Below are positions 35,862 through 45,080 of a stretch of 64,000 nt of DNA, in pieces. Source of the DNA: Gammaproteobacteria bacterium (GTDB lineage Bacteria; Gemmatimonadota; Gemmatimonadetes; Longimicrobiales; Gaopeijiaceae); the NCBI GenBank assembly GCA_009840525.1, contig VXNP01000010.1:47182-111181 (forward strand), given 5' to 3'. Positions within the stretch are counted from its first letter, which is position 1. Each line of letters starts with the position of its first letter. Under the pieces are notes generated by a model. It saw only the letters and a program-made list of their open reading frames with translations, made no database searches and was not told where the DNA came from. Both the position numbers and the translations under genes were made by a program.

Positions 35862-36335
35862 TCACTGCAGCACGCGGACTTCGAAGACGCGCCAGACTTC
35901 GTCCTCGCGCACGAAGCCGACGTAGATACTGTGTTCTACCAACTGCGAGGCCCCTTCGTGGATGACCGTCCAGCGGAGTGCCGCGTACCCCTGAAGCGGA
36001 GATCCCCCGACTTCGGCAACCCGCTCGAGTCGCGTCGACTCGGTCCGGTGCCCGGCCAGATAGTCGCGCAGCACGGCGACCGCCTGCCGTCTGGAAAGAG
36101 AAACGTGGTCTTCACCTCCCACCCGCAGGCGGATGCCGCTGGCCACCAGAACCTGCACGAAGACGTCGATGGAGCCGCGCTCCCACATGCGCGCGAGGTT
36201 GGTTGCGGCCCCCTCCAGGGACGCCTGGGACGCCGGCGTCGGCGACGATCCGGGGATGGAGGCCCCGAGCGCGGCGACCAGCAGGGCCAGGACGCCCACA
36301 GTGCTTGCCCGCCTCAACCCCCCGGCCTTCATCAT
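35862..36335 (-). CDS. Small secreted protein, possibly NTF2-like (DUF4783-type)
   Basis: 157 residues with a signal peptide-like N-terminus (VGVLALLVAALGASIPG). The mature part has an alternating helix/strand pattern: SLSRRQAVAVLRDYLAG, then YAALRWTVIHEG and IYVGFVREDEVWRVFEVRVL. This resembles NTF2-fold proteins of the DUF4783 kind in the FCB group; that is inference from pattern. Its ATG overlaps the pyrF stop (ATGA), so it is translated with the pyrimidine genes, but a role in that pathway is not implied. Confidence 0.75.
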   Translation of the reverse strand: MMKAGGLRRASTVGVLALLVAALGASIPGSSPTPASQASLEGAATNLARMWERGSIDVFVQVLVASGIRLRVGGEDHVSLSRRQAVAVLRDYLAGHRTESTRLERVAEVGGSPLQGYAALRWTVIHEGASQLVEHSIYVGFVREDEVWRVFEVRVLQ

Positions 36336-37033
36336 GAGTCGCGGAGGGCCGCGGCCAGGTCTCGCTCGACGGCGTCGAGAGCGGCGCGGGGATCCGGGGC
36401 GCCGGTAACCGCCCGGCCGATGACCAGGTAGTCGGCTCCGGCCTCTCGGGCGCGGCGGGGCGTCGCGACGCGGCGCTGGTCGTGGAGAGACTGCTGCGGG
36501 AGGCGGATCCCGGGAGTGACGACGAGGAGTCCGTCCCCGAAGCGCCGTCTCAGGGCTGCGGCCTCCAGCGGCGACGCCACCACGCCGTCCAGACCGGCTG
36601 CGCGCGCGCCGCCGGCGAGCTGCAGCACGTGGTCCGTGAGGGTCACGCGCGCGCCATCGGCTCGGCGGGGAAGCGACGATGTCCCCAGGGAGGTAAGCAT
36701 CGTCACCCCCAGAAGCCGGGTCCCGTCCTTCGCGGCCTCGGCCGCGGCCTCCATCATGTGCGCTCCTCCCGCGGTGTGCACGGTCACCAGGCGCGCCCCG
36801 ATGTCCGAGGCGGCGGCCACGGCGCCCGCCACGGTGCGCGGAATGTCGTGCAGCTTGAGGTCAAGGAACACCTGTTTCTTGCGGTTCCGGAGATGATGGA
36901 CGACCGCGGGACCCTCGCGTGCGAAGAGTTCCAGCCCGACCTTGTAGAAGTTGACTCGCTCCGCCAGCAGGTCGACCAGTTCGAGCGCGCGGCCGGCCGA
37001 GGGATAGTCCAAGGCAAGGATGATGCCGCTCAC
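36332..37033 (-). CDS. pyrF: Orotidine-5'-phosphate decarboxylase
   Basis: Last step of UMP synthesis. From GTG 37033 (overlapping the pyrD stop as GTGA) the product is 233 residues. It has the substrate motif LALDYP, the catalytic FLDLKLHDIPRTV, the TVHTAGG segment and the phosphate loop VTPGIR. The frame is open far upstream but that part is a shadow of pyrD. Confidence 0.96.
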   Translation of the reverse strand: MSGIILALDYPSAGRALELVDLLAERVNFYKVGLELFAREGPAVVHHLRNRKKQVFLDLKLHDIPRTVAGAVAAASDIGARLVTVHTAGGAHMMEAAAEAAKDGTRLLGVTMLTSLGTSSLPRRADGARVTLTDHVLQLAGGARAAGLDGVVASPLEAAALRRRFGDGLLVVTPGIRLPQQSLHDQRRVATPRRAREAGADYLVIGRAVTGAPDPRAALDAVERDLAAALRDS

Positions 37034-37989
37034 GACACGCACGCCTCCCGCCTCGCGAAGGGAACCGGTCCCTCGGGCGACCTGACCGCGCCCACCAGCT
37101 CCGCGACCGCGCCGATGTTCCTCCGGCGGCCGTAGGCACTCAGTCCGTGCACGACGCGCTCTGCGCTCCGCGGATCGGCGAAGGTGGCGGTGCCCACCTG
37201 AACCAGCGACGCCCCGGCGAGCAGATACTGTAGGCAATCGCGGTGCCCGCGGACACCTCCGACGCCGACCAGCGGGGCCCGGACGCGACGGCTCGCCTGC
37301 CACACGGCGTGTACGCCGACCGGGAGCAGGGCCGGACCGCTGAGCCCACCGCCGCCGGCCCCCAACCGGGGGCGCCGCGTCTCCGGATCGATCACCATGC
37401 CGGGCATGGTGTTCACCAGGGTGACTCCGTCGCCGCCGGCAGCCACCGCGGCTTCGGCGGCCGCGCCGACATCGGGCGAGTTGGGAGCCAGCTTTACCAG
37501 GAGCGGTCGGGCGGTGATCCCGCGCACACGGCCAACCACCTTGGCCAGCATCCGGGTGTCGAGCGCGAACGGCACGCCGCCCAGCGGGACGTTGGGACAT
37601 GAGAGATTCAGTTCGAATCCCAGGAATCCGCCCTCCGGTTCGAGATGTTCGACGATCTCGCAGTACTCCTGCACCGCATGTCCCGCCACGCTGACGAAGA
37701 CCTGCGCGCGCCTCAGCCGCGACGCAAGCCAGGGCAGCTTCTCGTCCTTGACCCGCTCCACCCCGGGATTGGCGAGCCCGATCGAGTTGACCATGAGGCC
37801 AGCGCCCTCGCTGACCCTGGGTCTCGGGTTTCCGGCGCGCGGTTCCAGGGTCACGGACTTGGTGACCAGCCCACCCAGCCGGTCGAGTTCCATGACTCCC
37901 GCCAGCTCCCTGCCGAAGCCGCAGGTGCCGGACGCGAGCAACACCGGATTCCGGAACTTCGCCCCGAACAGGTCCTGTTCAAGCTGCAC
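37030..37989 (-). CDS. pyrD: Dihydroorotate dehydrogenase, class 1B-type catalytic subunit
   Basis: Oxidises dihydroorotate to orotate. The 319-residue FMN enzyme has NPVLLASGTCGFGRE near the start, the catalytic cysteine in LNLSCPNVPLGG and the flavin-phosphate motifs GVGGVRG and QVGTATF. The sequence style fits class 1B, which normally works with the electron-transfer subunit PyrK. No pyrK lies in this window. It overlaps the preceding lipoprotein gene by 11 bp and pyrF by 4 bp. Confidence 0.95.
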   Translation of the reverse strand: MQLEQDLFGAKFRNPVLLASGTCGFGRELAGVMELDRLGGLVTKSVTLEPRAGNPRPRVSEGAGLMVNSIGLANPGVERVKDEKLPWLASRLRRAQVFVSVAGHAVQEYCEIVEHLEPEGGFLGFELNLSCPNVPLGGVPFALDTRMLAKVVGRVRGITARPLLVKLAPNSPDVGAAAEAAVAAGGDGVTLVNTMPGMVIDPETRRPRLGAGGGGLSGPALLPVGVHAVWQASRRVRAPLVGVGGVRGHRDCLQYLLAGASLVQVGTATFADPRSAERVVHGLSAYGRRRNIGAVAELVGAVRSPEGPVPFARREACVS

Positions 37990-39709
37990 GGGCTTCGCTC
38001 TCCGAAGCGGGCCGCCCCGGTCCGCGCGATGGCTCCGCGCGTCGCAAGGTGTCCCTGCGGGGGATCGTGTCCCTGCGGAGGACGGAGTCGGCCGGGAGGA
38101 TCGAGTCGGCCCGCGGGACGGTGTCGGGGGCGAAGAATGCGTCGGTCGAGATCGCGCCCGGGGCGTTTCTGCGAAGCGAGTCGGCCCTCAGCGAGTCGAG
38201 CCTGAGCGAGTCCAGCCTCAGCGAGTCGAGCAGCAGCGAGTCCCCGGCCGCGACTCGCCGCACCAGTTCCTCGGCGGCCCGAATGCTGTCGAGCGTGCGC
38301 GCGGCTTCCCGCACCGCGACGTCCCGGTTGGCGGCCTCCACGGCGACGCGCTGATGCAGGATGGCCAGAGAAGTGCCGAGGCGGCCCTCGACCATGGCGT
38401 AGTCCGCCGGCCGCGCCTCCGCTCCGGCAGACGCCCGGACGTAGATGTTGTCGTCCAGCTCATTCAGGCGGGCGGCGAGCGGTTGCCGCTCCTCCGCATC
38501 GCCGGTCAGCTCGAGCGCCGCCATCAACGCCTTGGCCTCCCAGGCGGAGCCGCGGTCCCGGTCGGCGTACAGGGTAAAGAGTTGAAGCGCCAGGCGCGGC
38601 GATCCGAGGCTGTCGCGCGCTAGCTCGGCCCCGGCGAAGAGCGCGAGGTGGTCCGCTGCCATCGCCGCTCTTTCGACGAAGAGCCCAACGTACTCCATGT
38701 AGTCAATGAGCCGCACTGCTTCGGAGAGGGCGATGGCCGGGAGCAGGATCGCCCGGACTTCCTCGAGCTGCTCGAGACGATCGACGGAGTTCAGCCGCCA
38801 GCGCGCGAGGGCGATGCGCGCCTCGCGGGCGGTTCTGTCGTCACCGCGGGCCAATTCGCCGGCCATTTCACGAGCCGCGGCCGAATCGCCGGCGCGCGCG
38901 AGCAGGCGTGCCCGCGCGAGGCGGACCCGGCCGCGCGCGGCGGGCGCCCACTCGCTTCGTTCGGCCGCGGCCAGCATGGCGGCCGCGGATCCGGCCCCCC
39001 AGAGGATGGAGGCTCGCTCCGCTGCGGCGAGCACGGTATCGGCCCAGGCCTCTCCGGACGCCTGTTCGAGCACGGTCGTCGCACCCGCCCGAGCGCGCTC
39101 GAAGTGGTCGCTTTCCAGCCCGCGCACGAGGCGCTCCAGGGCAACCGGGACCCTCAGTTCCCGTGAGGCCGCCGCCGACCGATCCAGGCCCGCCCATCCC
39201 TCCTGTGCCCGTCCGGCGTCGAATGCGGCCCGGGCCCGCCAGAGATGCGCCTCCGCGCGCAGCATCGCGTCCGGCACCTCTTCGAGGGCTTCGTCGAGAA
39301 GTTGCATTCCGAGGTCGCGCCGTCCCGTGGCCAGCGCCACGCCCCCGAGGTACACGCGGGCACCCGCGTGCAGGCTCGAGTCGCTCGAGGTCGCCAGCAG
39401 GCGCTCCAGTGCCGCCCGCGAACGTGCCCAGTCCCCGCTGTGGAAGTAGGCGCGGCCCATGATGTAGAGGGCGTCGTCGGCCCAGCGTCCAGATTCGTCC
39501 GACCGATAGCTGCGGGCGGCCTTGTCGATGGCCTCCTGATACGACGAAGCAGCCTCGAGCGGCTGGTCACGCAGGCGGGCGGCCTGGGCATCCTCGAAGG
39601 CGCGCCGCGCATTGTAGAGCGCGTTGAAATAGGCACAGCCGACCAACAGCGGCACGCATAGAAGCGCGGCCCCGGCGGCCGGCGTCGTCCGGGGCGCGCT
39701 CCCCCTCAC
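37979..39709 (-). CDS. Helical-repeat (TPR-like) lipoprotein with C-terminal DSLR repeats
   Basis: From GTG 39709 (overlapping the smpB stop as GTGA) the product is 576 residues. The lipobox LVGC (C25) is followed by AYFNALYNARRAFEDAQ, a start common in FCB-group TPR lipoproteins. Residues about 30-430 are alpha-helical repeats rich in Ala, Leu and Arg, TPR-like. From about residue 490 come five-residue repeats (LDSLR, ADSLR), then RRDTIP and RRDTLRR. It is probably an envelope scaffold protein. It ends 11 bp inside pyrD. Confidence 0.85.
   Translation of the reverse strand: MRGSAPRTTPAAGAALLCVPLLVGCAYFNALYNARRAFEDAQAARLRDQPLEAASSYQEAIDKAARSYRSDESGRWADDALYIMGRAYFHSGDWARSRAALERLLATSSDSSLHAGARVYLGGVALATGRRDLGMQLLDEALEEVPDAMLRAEAHLWRARAAFDAGRAQEGWAGLDRSAAASRELRVPVALERLVRGLESDHFERARAGATTVLEQASGEAWADTVLAAAERASILWGAGSAAAMLAAAERSEWAPAARGRVRLARARLLARAGDSAAAREMAGELARGDDRTAREARIALARWRLNSVDRLEQLEEVRAILLPAIALSEAVRLIDYMEYVGLFVERAAMAADHLALFAGAELARDSLGSPRLALQLFTLYADRDRGSAWEAKALMAALELTGDAEERQPLAARLNELDDNIYVRASAGAEARPADYAMVEGRLGTSLAILHQRVAVEAANRDVAVREAARTLDSIRAAEELVRRVAAGDSLLLDSLRLDSLRLDSLRADSLRRNAPGAISTDAFFAPDTVPRADSILPADSVLRRDTIPRRDTLRRAEPSRGPGRPASESEARAA
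38176..38240. repeat. 15-bp tandem repeat inside the lipoprotein gene
   Basis: About four copies of a 15-base unit beginning gcgagtc (units at 38176, 38191, 38206 and 38221). They encode the LDSLR/ADSLR pentapeptides. Gain or loss of a unit would keep the reading frame. Confidence 0.9.
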
Positions 39710-40185
39710 CGGCCCCTCCCCATCGCTCGCCGGGCCTCCCGCTCCTGGGTCCGGCGCCGCAGCTTTTCCCTCTTGTCGTAGAGCTTGCGGCCCCGCGCGA
39801 GCGCCAGCGTCAGCTTCGCGTACCCCCGGCGCATGTAGAGGTCCAGGGGAATCAGCGTCAGCCCCTTCTCCTCGACCCGGCCGATCAGGCGCCGGATCTC
39901 CGCGCGGTTCAGGAGGAGCTTGCGTGGGCGCTCCGGGTCGGCATTCCAGTGAGTCGCCGGCTCGTACGGGCTGATGTGCAGGTTGTGGAGCCACACTTCG
40001 GTGCCCTCCAGGCGGGCAAAGGCGTCCTTGAACCCCACCTTTCCGGCGCGCAGGGACTTGACTTCCGGTCCCTTGAGCACCAGCCCGGCTTCGAGCGTCT
40101 CGATCACCTCGTATTCGTGCCGGGCCTTTCGGTTGCGGGAGATCAGGAGTCGGCCCGGAGGCCCCGCGTCGCCTGCCCCCACCAC
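39706..40185 (-). CDS. smpB: SsrA-binding protein SmpB
   Basis: Binds tmRNA and brings it to stalled ribosomes. The 159-residue product has NRKARHEYEVIETLEAGLVLKG, SLRAGKVGFKDAFARLEG, LHNLHISPYEPATHWN and the basic C-terminal tail with DKREKLRRRTQERE. tmRNA itself is not in the window. Confidence 0.97.
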   Translation of the reverse strand: MVGAGDAGPPGRLLISRNRKARHEYEVIETLEAGLVLKGPEVKSLRAGKVGFKDAFARLEGTEVWLHNLHISPYEPATHWNADPERPRKLLLNRAEIRRLIGRVEEKGLTLIPLDLYMRRGYAKLTLALARGRKLYDKREKLRRRTQEREARRAMGRGR

Positions 40186-40201
40186 GTATCGCGCGCCAGT
40201 G

Positions 40202-40858
40202 CTAGTAGATGAGGACCGGCGTGCCGACGTCGATCAGGTAGTAGAGTTCGCGGGCCGCCTCGTTGGTCAGGCGAATGCACCCGTGGGAGATGCGCCGCCG
40301 CTCCGGGTCGGGGTCGAGCACCAACTCGGGCCGGTGGGTGCCGTGAATCGCAATGCCGTCACCCAGATAGATGGCAGTGGTGCCCAGCGCCCCCGGGATG
40401 GAACGGGACGGATGCTGCCGCGGGGGAACCGGAACTCCCCTCTCGACGAAGTGCCAGTCGGGAGCGATCCAGACCGGATTCTTTTCCTTGTACCGGACCC
40501 TCATGATCCCGCGGGGCGTGGAGAAGTGCCACTTCTGGCCGGCGCCGTTCAGGTTGAACCCGGTCCCGGTGCCGACTGGCGCCGACCAGATCGCGCGCTC
40601 CTCCTCCATGACGAAGAGCCGGTTTTCGACAAGGTGAACGACGACATAGCGCTCATGGGAGGGAAGGAACGACGTTCCCACGGCCACGTCGTGCGCCAGC
40701 ATCCTCGAACGGTCCGTAACCAGCGGGTAGCCGTCGAGTGCCTGGCCCCGCGCCTCCGCGGGCGCGATGAGACAGATCAGCAGAACAGCGCCTCGCAGCC
40801 ACGCCGCGGTGGCGCCGTCAGTCCAAAGGCGGCGCCAGCTCGTCCCTGGCATCGTCAT
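40202..40858 (-). CDS. L,D-transpeptidase (YkuD family)
   Basis: Periplasmic enzyme that forms 3-3 cross-links in peptidoglycan or attaches proteins to it. A signal peptide (AVLLICLIAPAEARGQA) is followed by one YkuD domain. The catalytic motif reads IHGT, then ISHGCIRLTNEAA with the conserved His, Ser and Cys. I took the ATG at 40858; another is at 40852, and the frame is open to 40912. It overlaps the end of the YtxH gene by about 40 bp and lies 16 bp before smpB. Confidence 0.92.
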   Translation of the reverse strand: MTMPGTSWRRLWTDGATAAWLRGAVLLICLIAPAEARGQALDGYPLVTDRSRMLAHDVAVGTSFLPSHERYVVVHLVENRLFVMEEERAIWSAPVGTGTGFNLNGAGQKWHFSTPRGIMRVRYKEKNPVWIAPDWHFVERGVPVPPRQHPSRSIPGALGTTAIYLGDGIAIHGTHRPELVLDPDPERRRISHGCIRLTNEAARELYYLIDVGTPVLIY

Positions 40859-41279
40859 CGTGTTCCCCGTTTTCCTGCGCTCCGGCGTCGTGGACGACTT
40901 GCCGGGCGGCATCGCTCGCAGCCCGATAGGCGGCCTTGGAGGTCTCGATCCTGTCCTGCAGCTCGGCGCGCGCGTCCAGCGCCGCCTGGCGACCCGCGTC
41001 CACCGCCCCCTTCACCGACTCGATCTGTTCCCGGACTTGTTCGCCGGCCCGCCCCAGCTTCTCTTCGAGGCCCTCCTGGGCCGCGCGCACCCGCTCCTGT
41101 GCGACATCCCTGAACTCCAGCGCCCGGGCCTTCAACTGTTCCTGGGTCTCCTTGCCGGAGCGGGGCGCGAAAAGCAGCGCGAGTCCGGCACCGACGACGG
41201 CACCGAGCAGAAAAGCACCCGTGTTCGATCCGCCTTCGCGCTCGATTACGACGAGCGGTCCGTCTTCTCCCTGAGCCAT
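40818..41279 (-). CDS. YtxH-domain protein
   Basis: 153 residues from ATG 41279, which has a strong ribosome-binding site (GGGGGAG, four bases away). An ATG at 41297 is also in frame but less likely. A glycine-rich membrane segment (AFLLGAVVGAGLALLFAPRSGKETQEQL) is the YtxH signature. A long Ala/Glu/Arg-rich coiled-coil follows. Such proteins are general-stress-associated membrane proteins of unclear function. Confidence 0.88.
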   Translation of the reverse strand: MAQGEDGPLVVIEREGGSNTGAFLLGAVVGAGLALLFAPRSGKETQEQLKARALEFRDVAQERVRAAQEGLEEKLGRAGEQVREQIESVKGAVDAGRQAALDARAELQDRIETSKAAYRAASDAARQVVHDAGAQENGEHDDDARDELAPPLD

Positions 41280-41407
41280 CCCGCTCCCCCATGCCATATA
41301 CGGCAGCGGCCGCAGCCGGCTGCAACTGTTCCATCCTGATACAAACTAGGGTTTCCCGGGGGGGATGCCTACCCTGCACCGGCGTCCCTCCCCGGTCCCC
41401 TGCCTTC

Positions 41408-42799
41408 CTACACCTGCCAGGGGTGATTGGCTTCCTCCATGCCGGGAGGATGGTAGCCCGGACGGCCCAGAAGCCCGTGCACATACCGTTTGCCCAACTC
41501 CACGCCCGGCTGGGTGAGTGGGTCCACGCCGTAGAGGAATCCGGCGTACACGGTCGCGGCCTGGAAGAGCAGGATGAGTTCGCCCAGCGCCTCGGCGTCG
41601 AGCCTCGCCAGCCGAACGGTCAGGTTGGGCCTGCTGCGCGTTCGAAGCGCGGCCGCTGTCGCGGCGTGCTCGATGGCGATCAGATGGTTGAGCGTGTGAC
41701 CCTCCGGGAACTCGAGGGCGGGCAGCGAAGCGGGCGCCTTGCCGATCGGGACCGGATCGTCGGCCGCGTCGACGGTGACGAAACACACCACCTTGTCCGC
41801 GGGCCCCTCCATGAAGAGCTGCAGCAGCGAGTGCTGGTCGGTTGCCCCGGCTGCCGGGAGGGGTGTGGGCCCGGTCGCCGCGGGCCGGCCGCCGAGCCCC
41901 GCCGCCTTGCCGAGCGACTCGCCCCACAGCTGCTGCACCCAGAGAGCGAAAGAGCGGAGCCGGTCGCAGTAGGGCATGAAGACGTGCACCCGCTGGCCGC
42001 ACTCGACATCGGCCCGGTACAGAAGGGTCGCGACCACGCCGGCCGGATTCCGGGTCAGCTCGTCCGTCCGGCAACGTCTCTCCATGCGCGCGGCGCCCCG
42101 AAGCACCGCCGTCACGTCCAGGCCGGCCGCCGCTGCGGGGAAGAGGCCGACGGCCGAAAGAACCGAGAAACGGCCCCCCACGTTGCCCGGGACCGGAAGG
42201 GTGGGTATGCCTGCGGCTTCCGCCAGAGCGCGGAGCGGCCCCCGCTCGGGATCCGTGGTGAAGAGAAGATGCTCGCGCGCCCTATCCCGGCCGACTTCGC
42301 GCGCGAGTCGCTCGGCAACCACCAGATACTGGGCCAGCGTCTCGGTCGTCGAGCCCGATTTGCTGACCACGTTGAAGAACGTCCTGCGCATGTCGAGGCG
42401 GTCCAGCAAGGTGCCGATCGAGTGCGGATCGATGTTGTCCGCGACATGGAGGCGCGGGTGGGGCCCGCCGGCGTCCCTCGCACCGAAGGTGGGGTCCCCG
42501 GCGCCGAGTGCGTCCCGCAGGGTGCGGGTCCCCAGCGCCGACCCGCCGATGCCGAGGACCACGAAGTCGTCGAAGCGTCCGTGCAGCCCGGCAGCCGCGC
42601 GACGGATGCGGGCCGGTGCCTCTGTGGCGCCCGGCAAGTCGAGGAAGCCCATGCTCCCGCTCCGGCGCGCCCGTTCGACATTCCTGTGCGCCACGCGGAA
42701 GCGGGAACCCAGGTCGCCGTCGAGCCGTTCGGGATCGACACCATCCTCGTCTTCGTCGATGGCGAGGAGGTTCCGGTAGTCGACGGTGAGCGCGCTCAT
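41408..42799 (-). CDS. pgi: Glucose-6-phosphate isomerase
   Basis: Interconverts glucose-6-phosphate and fructose-6-phosphate. From ATG 42799 the product is 463 residues. It has the sugar-phosphate binding VLGIGGSALGTRTL, the SKSGSTTETLAQ motif, GNVGGRFSVLSAVGL and the catalytic region TDQHSLLQLFMEGP. The ATG overlaps the stop of the metallo-hydrolase gene (ATGA). The frame is open to 43570, but that part is non-coding. Confidence 0.95.
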   Translation of the reverse strand: MSALTVDYRNLLAIDEDEDGVDPERLDGDLGSRFRVAHRNVERARRSGSMGFLDLPGATEAPARIRRAAAGLHGRFDDFVVLGIGGSALGTRTLRDALGAGDPTFGARDAGGPHPRLHVADNIDPHSIGTLLDRLDMRRTFFNVVSKSGSTTETLAQYLVVAERLAREVGRDRAREHLLFTTDPERGPLRALAEAAGIPTLPVPGNVGGRFSVLSAVGLFPAAAAGLDVTAVLRGAARMERRCRTDELTRNPAGVVATLLYRADVECGQRVHVFMPYCDRLRSFALWVQQLWGESLGKAAGLGGRPAATGPTPLPAAGATDQHSLLQLFMEGPADKVVCFVTVDAADDPVPIGKAPASLPALEFPEGHTLNHLIAIEHAATAAALRTRSRPNLTVRLARLDAEALGELILLFQAATVYAGFLYGVDPLTQPGVELGKRYVHGLLGRPGYHPPGMEEANHPWQV

Positions 42800-43629
42800 G
42801 CCCGTTCCGCCGACGAGGGAGACCGCCGGGGCTCCGCGCACCCGTCTTCCACCTTCAGGGTGAGGCCATCGAAGGCGGGCCGGATGTCTTCCGGGAGGCG
42901 CCGGCACAGGTCGTCGTGCCGCACGCGGTGGGTGAGGTGGGTGAGATAGGTCCTCCGGGCGCCGACCGCCCGCGCCGCGGCGACGGCTTCCTCGATGTTG
43001 AAATGGGTGGGATGGGGATCCCCGTACCACAGGGCGTTGAGCACCAGCAGCTCCGCGCCCTTGAGCCCTTCCAGAGTTGCCCGCGGAAGTTGTTTGGCAT
43101 CGGTCACATACCCGAGGCCCCCGACGCGGAAGCCGTAGGAGCGGACTCCGCCGTGGGGTACTCCGAGCGGGAGAAACACGCGGTCCACGATGTCCACCGG
43201 CCGTCCCTCCCGGAAGGTGAAGACATCGAGTTCCGGGAGGAAAACCCCGTCCGAGGGCCGTGGTCGCGCGTCGAAGATGTACGGAAAGCGGCGGCGCAGC
43301 TGGCGCGCGACCGACCGGTGCATCCAGGCGCTGATCCTCGCGCCGTGGAGCGCCGTGAACACCCGCAGATCGTCGATGCCGTGGATGTGATCGGCGTGCG
43401 CGTGCGTGAACCACACCGCGTCCAGGGAGGATACGTCCTCGCGGAGAAGCTGGAGTCTGAGTTCCGGGGGAGTGTCGACGAGGAGCCGCCGGTTCCCGAA
43501 GCGAAGCAGGGCGCCGTGCCGCGTGCGCTTGTCGCGGGGATCGTTCGAGGTACAGGTGTCGCACCGACATCCGATGACCGGCACGCCGTAGGAGGTGCCG
43601 GTGCCCAGGAAGGTCAGCGAGAACGACAT
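42796..43629 (-). CDS. PhnP-like MBL-fold metallo-hydrolase
   Basis: From ATG 43629 the product is 277 residues. It has LTFLGTGTSYGVPVIGCRCDTC, like the PhnP/COG1235 branch of cyclic phosphodiesterases, with the metal motif THAHADHIHG and later VTDAKQ and YLTHLTHRVRHDD. The CxCxxC element is the extra metal site of PhnP-like proteins. The substrate is unknown; there are no phosphonate genes nearby. It lies 7 bp after pyk. Confidence 0.9.
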   Translation of the reverse strand: MSFSLTFLGTGTSYGVPVIGCRCDTCTSNDPRDKRTRHGALLRFGNRRLLVDTPPELRLQLLREDVSSLDAVWFTHAHADHIHGIDDLRVFTALHGARISAWMHRSVARQLRRRFPYIFDARPRPSDGVFLPELDVFTFREGRPVDIVDRVFLPLGVPHGGVRSYGFRVGGLGYVTDAKQLPRATLEGLKGAELLVLNALWYGDPHPTHFNIEEAVAAARAVGARRTYLTHLTHRVRHDDLCRRLPEDIRPAFDGLTLKVEDGCAEPRRSPSSAERA

Positions 43630-43636
43630 GGGGCTC

Positions 43637-45055
43637 CTAGAGCTGTTCCACGAGCATGGTGTTGGTCGAACCACTCTCATGGAAAGGATATCCCGCGGTC
43701 ACCACTACCGAATCTCCCGGCTTTCCGACGCCCGCACGCACGACCGCCTCCTTGCCGTAGGCGGAGAGCGCGGAGTAGCTGACGGGCACGTCGGCCGCGA
43801 GTGTCGGCCACACGCCCCAGACCGGCGCGAGCTGACGGAAGGTTCGCGGCTCGGTGCACACGGCGAAGATCGGCACCGGCGGGCGGTACGAAGAAACCAG
43901 CCGCGCGGAGAAGCCGCTGCTGGTGATCACGACCAGCGCGGGAGCGTCCAGCTGGCGGACCGCATCCACGGTGCACGAGGCCACCGCGTGTTCGCGTCGG
44001 GTCGCGCCCCCTCGCTGCCAGTTGTCGGGGCGCGGGAGGTAGCGCGGACCCTGGGCCAGCACGCCGGAACCCTCGATCTCGCGGATGATGCGCACCATCG
44101 CCCGCGCGGCGTGCAGCGGGTACTCTCCGACCGCGGTTTCGCCGGACAGCATCACGGCGTCCGTGCCGTCCAGCACCGCGTTGGCGACGTCGGAAGCTTC
44201 GGCTCGCGTCGGCCGCGGGCTCTGGATCATCGAATCGAGCATCTGGGTCGCGATGATGACCGGCCGGCCCGAGTAGTTGGCCAGCTGGACGATGCGCTTC
44301 TGTGCCAGGGGCACCTGCTCGAAGGGCACCTCCACCCCGAGGTCGCCCCGCGCGACCATGACCGCGTCCGTTGCCTTCACGATCTCCTCGATCGACGCCA
44401 GGGCACGCACCAGTTCGACCTTCGCCACCACGAGCGCGCGTCCCGCGACCCTCTCCTTCAACTCCTCGATATCCGCGCCTCCCCGGACGAATGACAGGCC
44501 CACGTATTCCACGCCGGCCTCCAGGGCGAAGTCGAGGTCCTCCAGATCCCGATCGGTGAGCGACGGAGTGCTGAGGTTGGCGCCGGGCACGTTCATGCCC
44601 TTGAAGCTCTTCAGCTGGCCACCGGTTTCCACCAGGAAGCGGGCCTTGCCCCCGTCCTTGCCTACGCAGCGCATTTCGAGCAGGCCATCGTCCAGGAGAA
44701 CCCGGTCCCCGACAACGACGTCGTCCGCAAGGTGCCGGTACGTCGTCGGGATCTCCCCGGCCTCTACGGTCTCCTCCGGGGCGATGACTACCTCCTGGCC
44801 CTCTGCCAGAAAGAGTGGCGACTCAAGCCTGCCCACACGGATCTTGGGCCCGCCCAGGTCCACGAGAATCGATACCGGCGTGCCCGCCTCCTCGGCCGCC
44901 CGCCGGATCAGGGCTACCGCCTCCAGGTGATCCTCGCGGAGGCCGTGGGACATGTTCAGGCGCGCCATGGTCATGCCCGAATCGACCAGATCGCGGACCA
45001 CGCCGGCCGAAAACGTGGCCGGGCCCATCGTGCACACCAACTTGGTTCTCAGCAT
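43637..45055 (-). CDS. pyk: Pyruvate kinase
   Basis: Last step of glycolysis, making ATP and pyruvate. The 472-residue product begins RTKLVCTMGPAT, has the LNMSHG motif, the active-site MVARGDLGVEVPFEQVPLAQK, ATQMLDSMI and the C-terminal allosteric domain ending GSTNTMLVEQL. It is the first gene of the minus-strand group 34343-45055. Its leader has an 18-bp palindrome-like hairpin at 45081-45098. Confidence 0.98.
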   Translation of the reverse strand: MLRTKLVCTMGPATFSAGVVRDLVDSGMTMARLNMSHGLREDHLEAVALIRRAAEEAGTPVSILVDLGGPKIRVGRLESPLFLAEGQEVVIAPEETVEAGEIPTTYRHLADDVVVGDRVLLDDGLLEMRCVGKDGGKARFLVETGGQLKSFKGMNVPGANLSTPSLTDRDLEDLDFALEAGVEYVGLSFVRGGADIEELKERVAGRALVVAKVELVRALASIEEIVKATDAVMVARGDLGVEVPFEQVPLAQKRIVQLANYSGRPVIIATQMLDSMIQSPRPTRAEASDVANAVLDGTDAVMLSGETAVGEYPLHAARAMVRIIREIEGSGVLAQGPRYLPRPDNWQRGGATRREHAVASCTVDAVRQLDAPALVVITSSGFSARLVSSYRPPVPIFAVCTEPRTFRQLAPVWGVWPTLAADVPVSYSALSAYGKEAVVRAGVGKPGDSVVVTAGYPFHESGSTNTMLVEQL

Positions 45056-45080
45056 CGGTTTCCCATTCCCCCCCGCTGTC

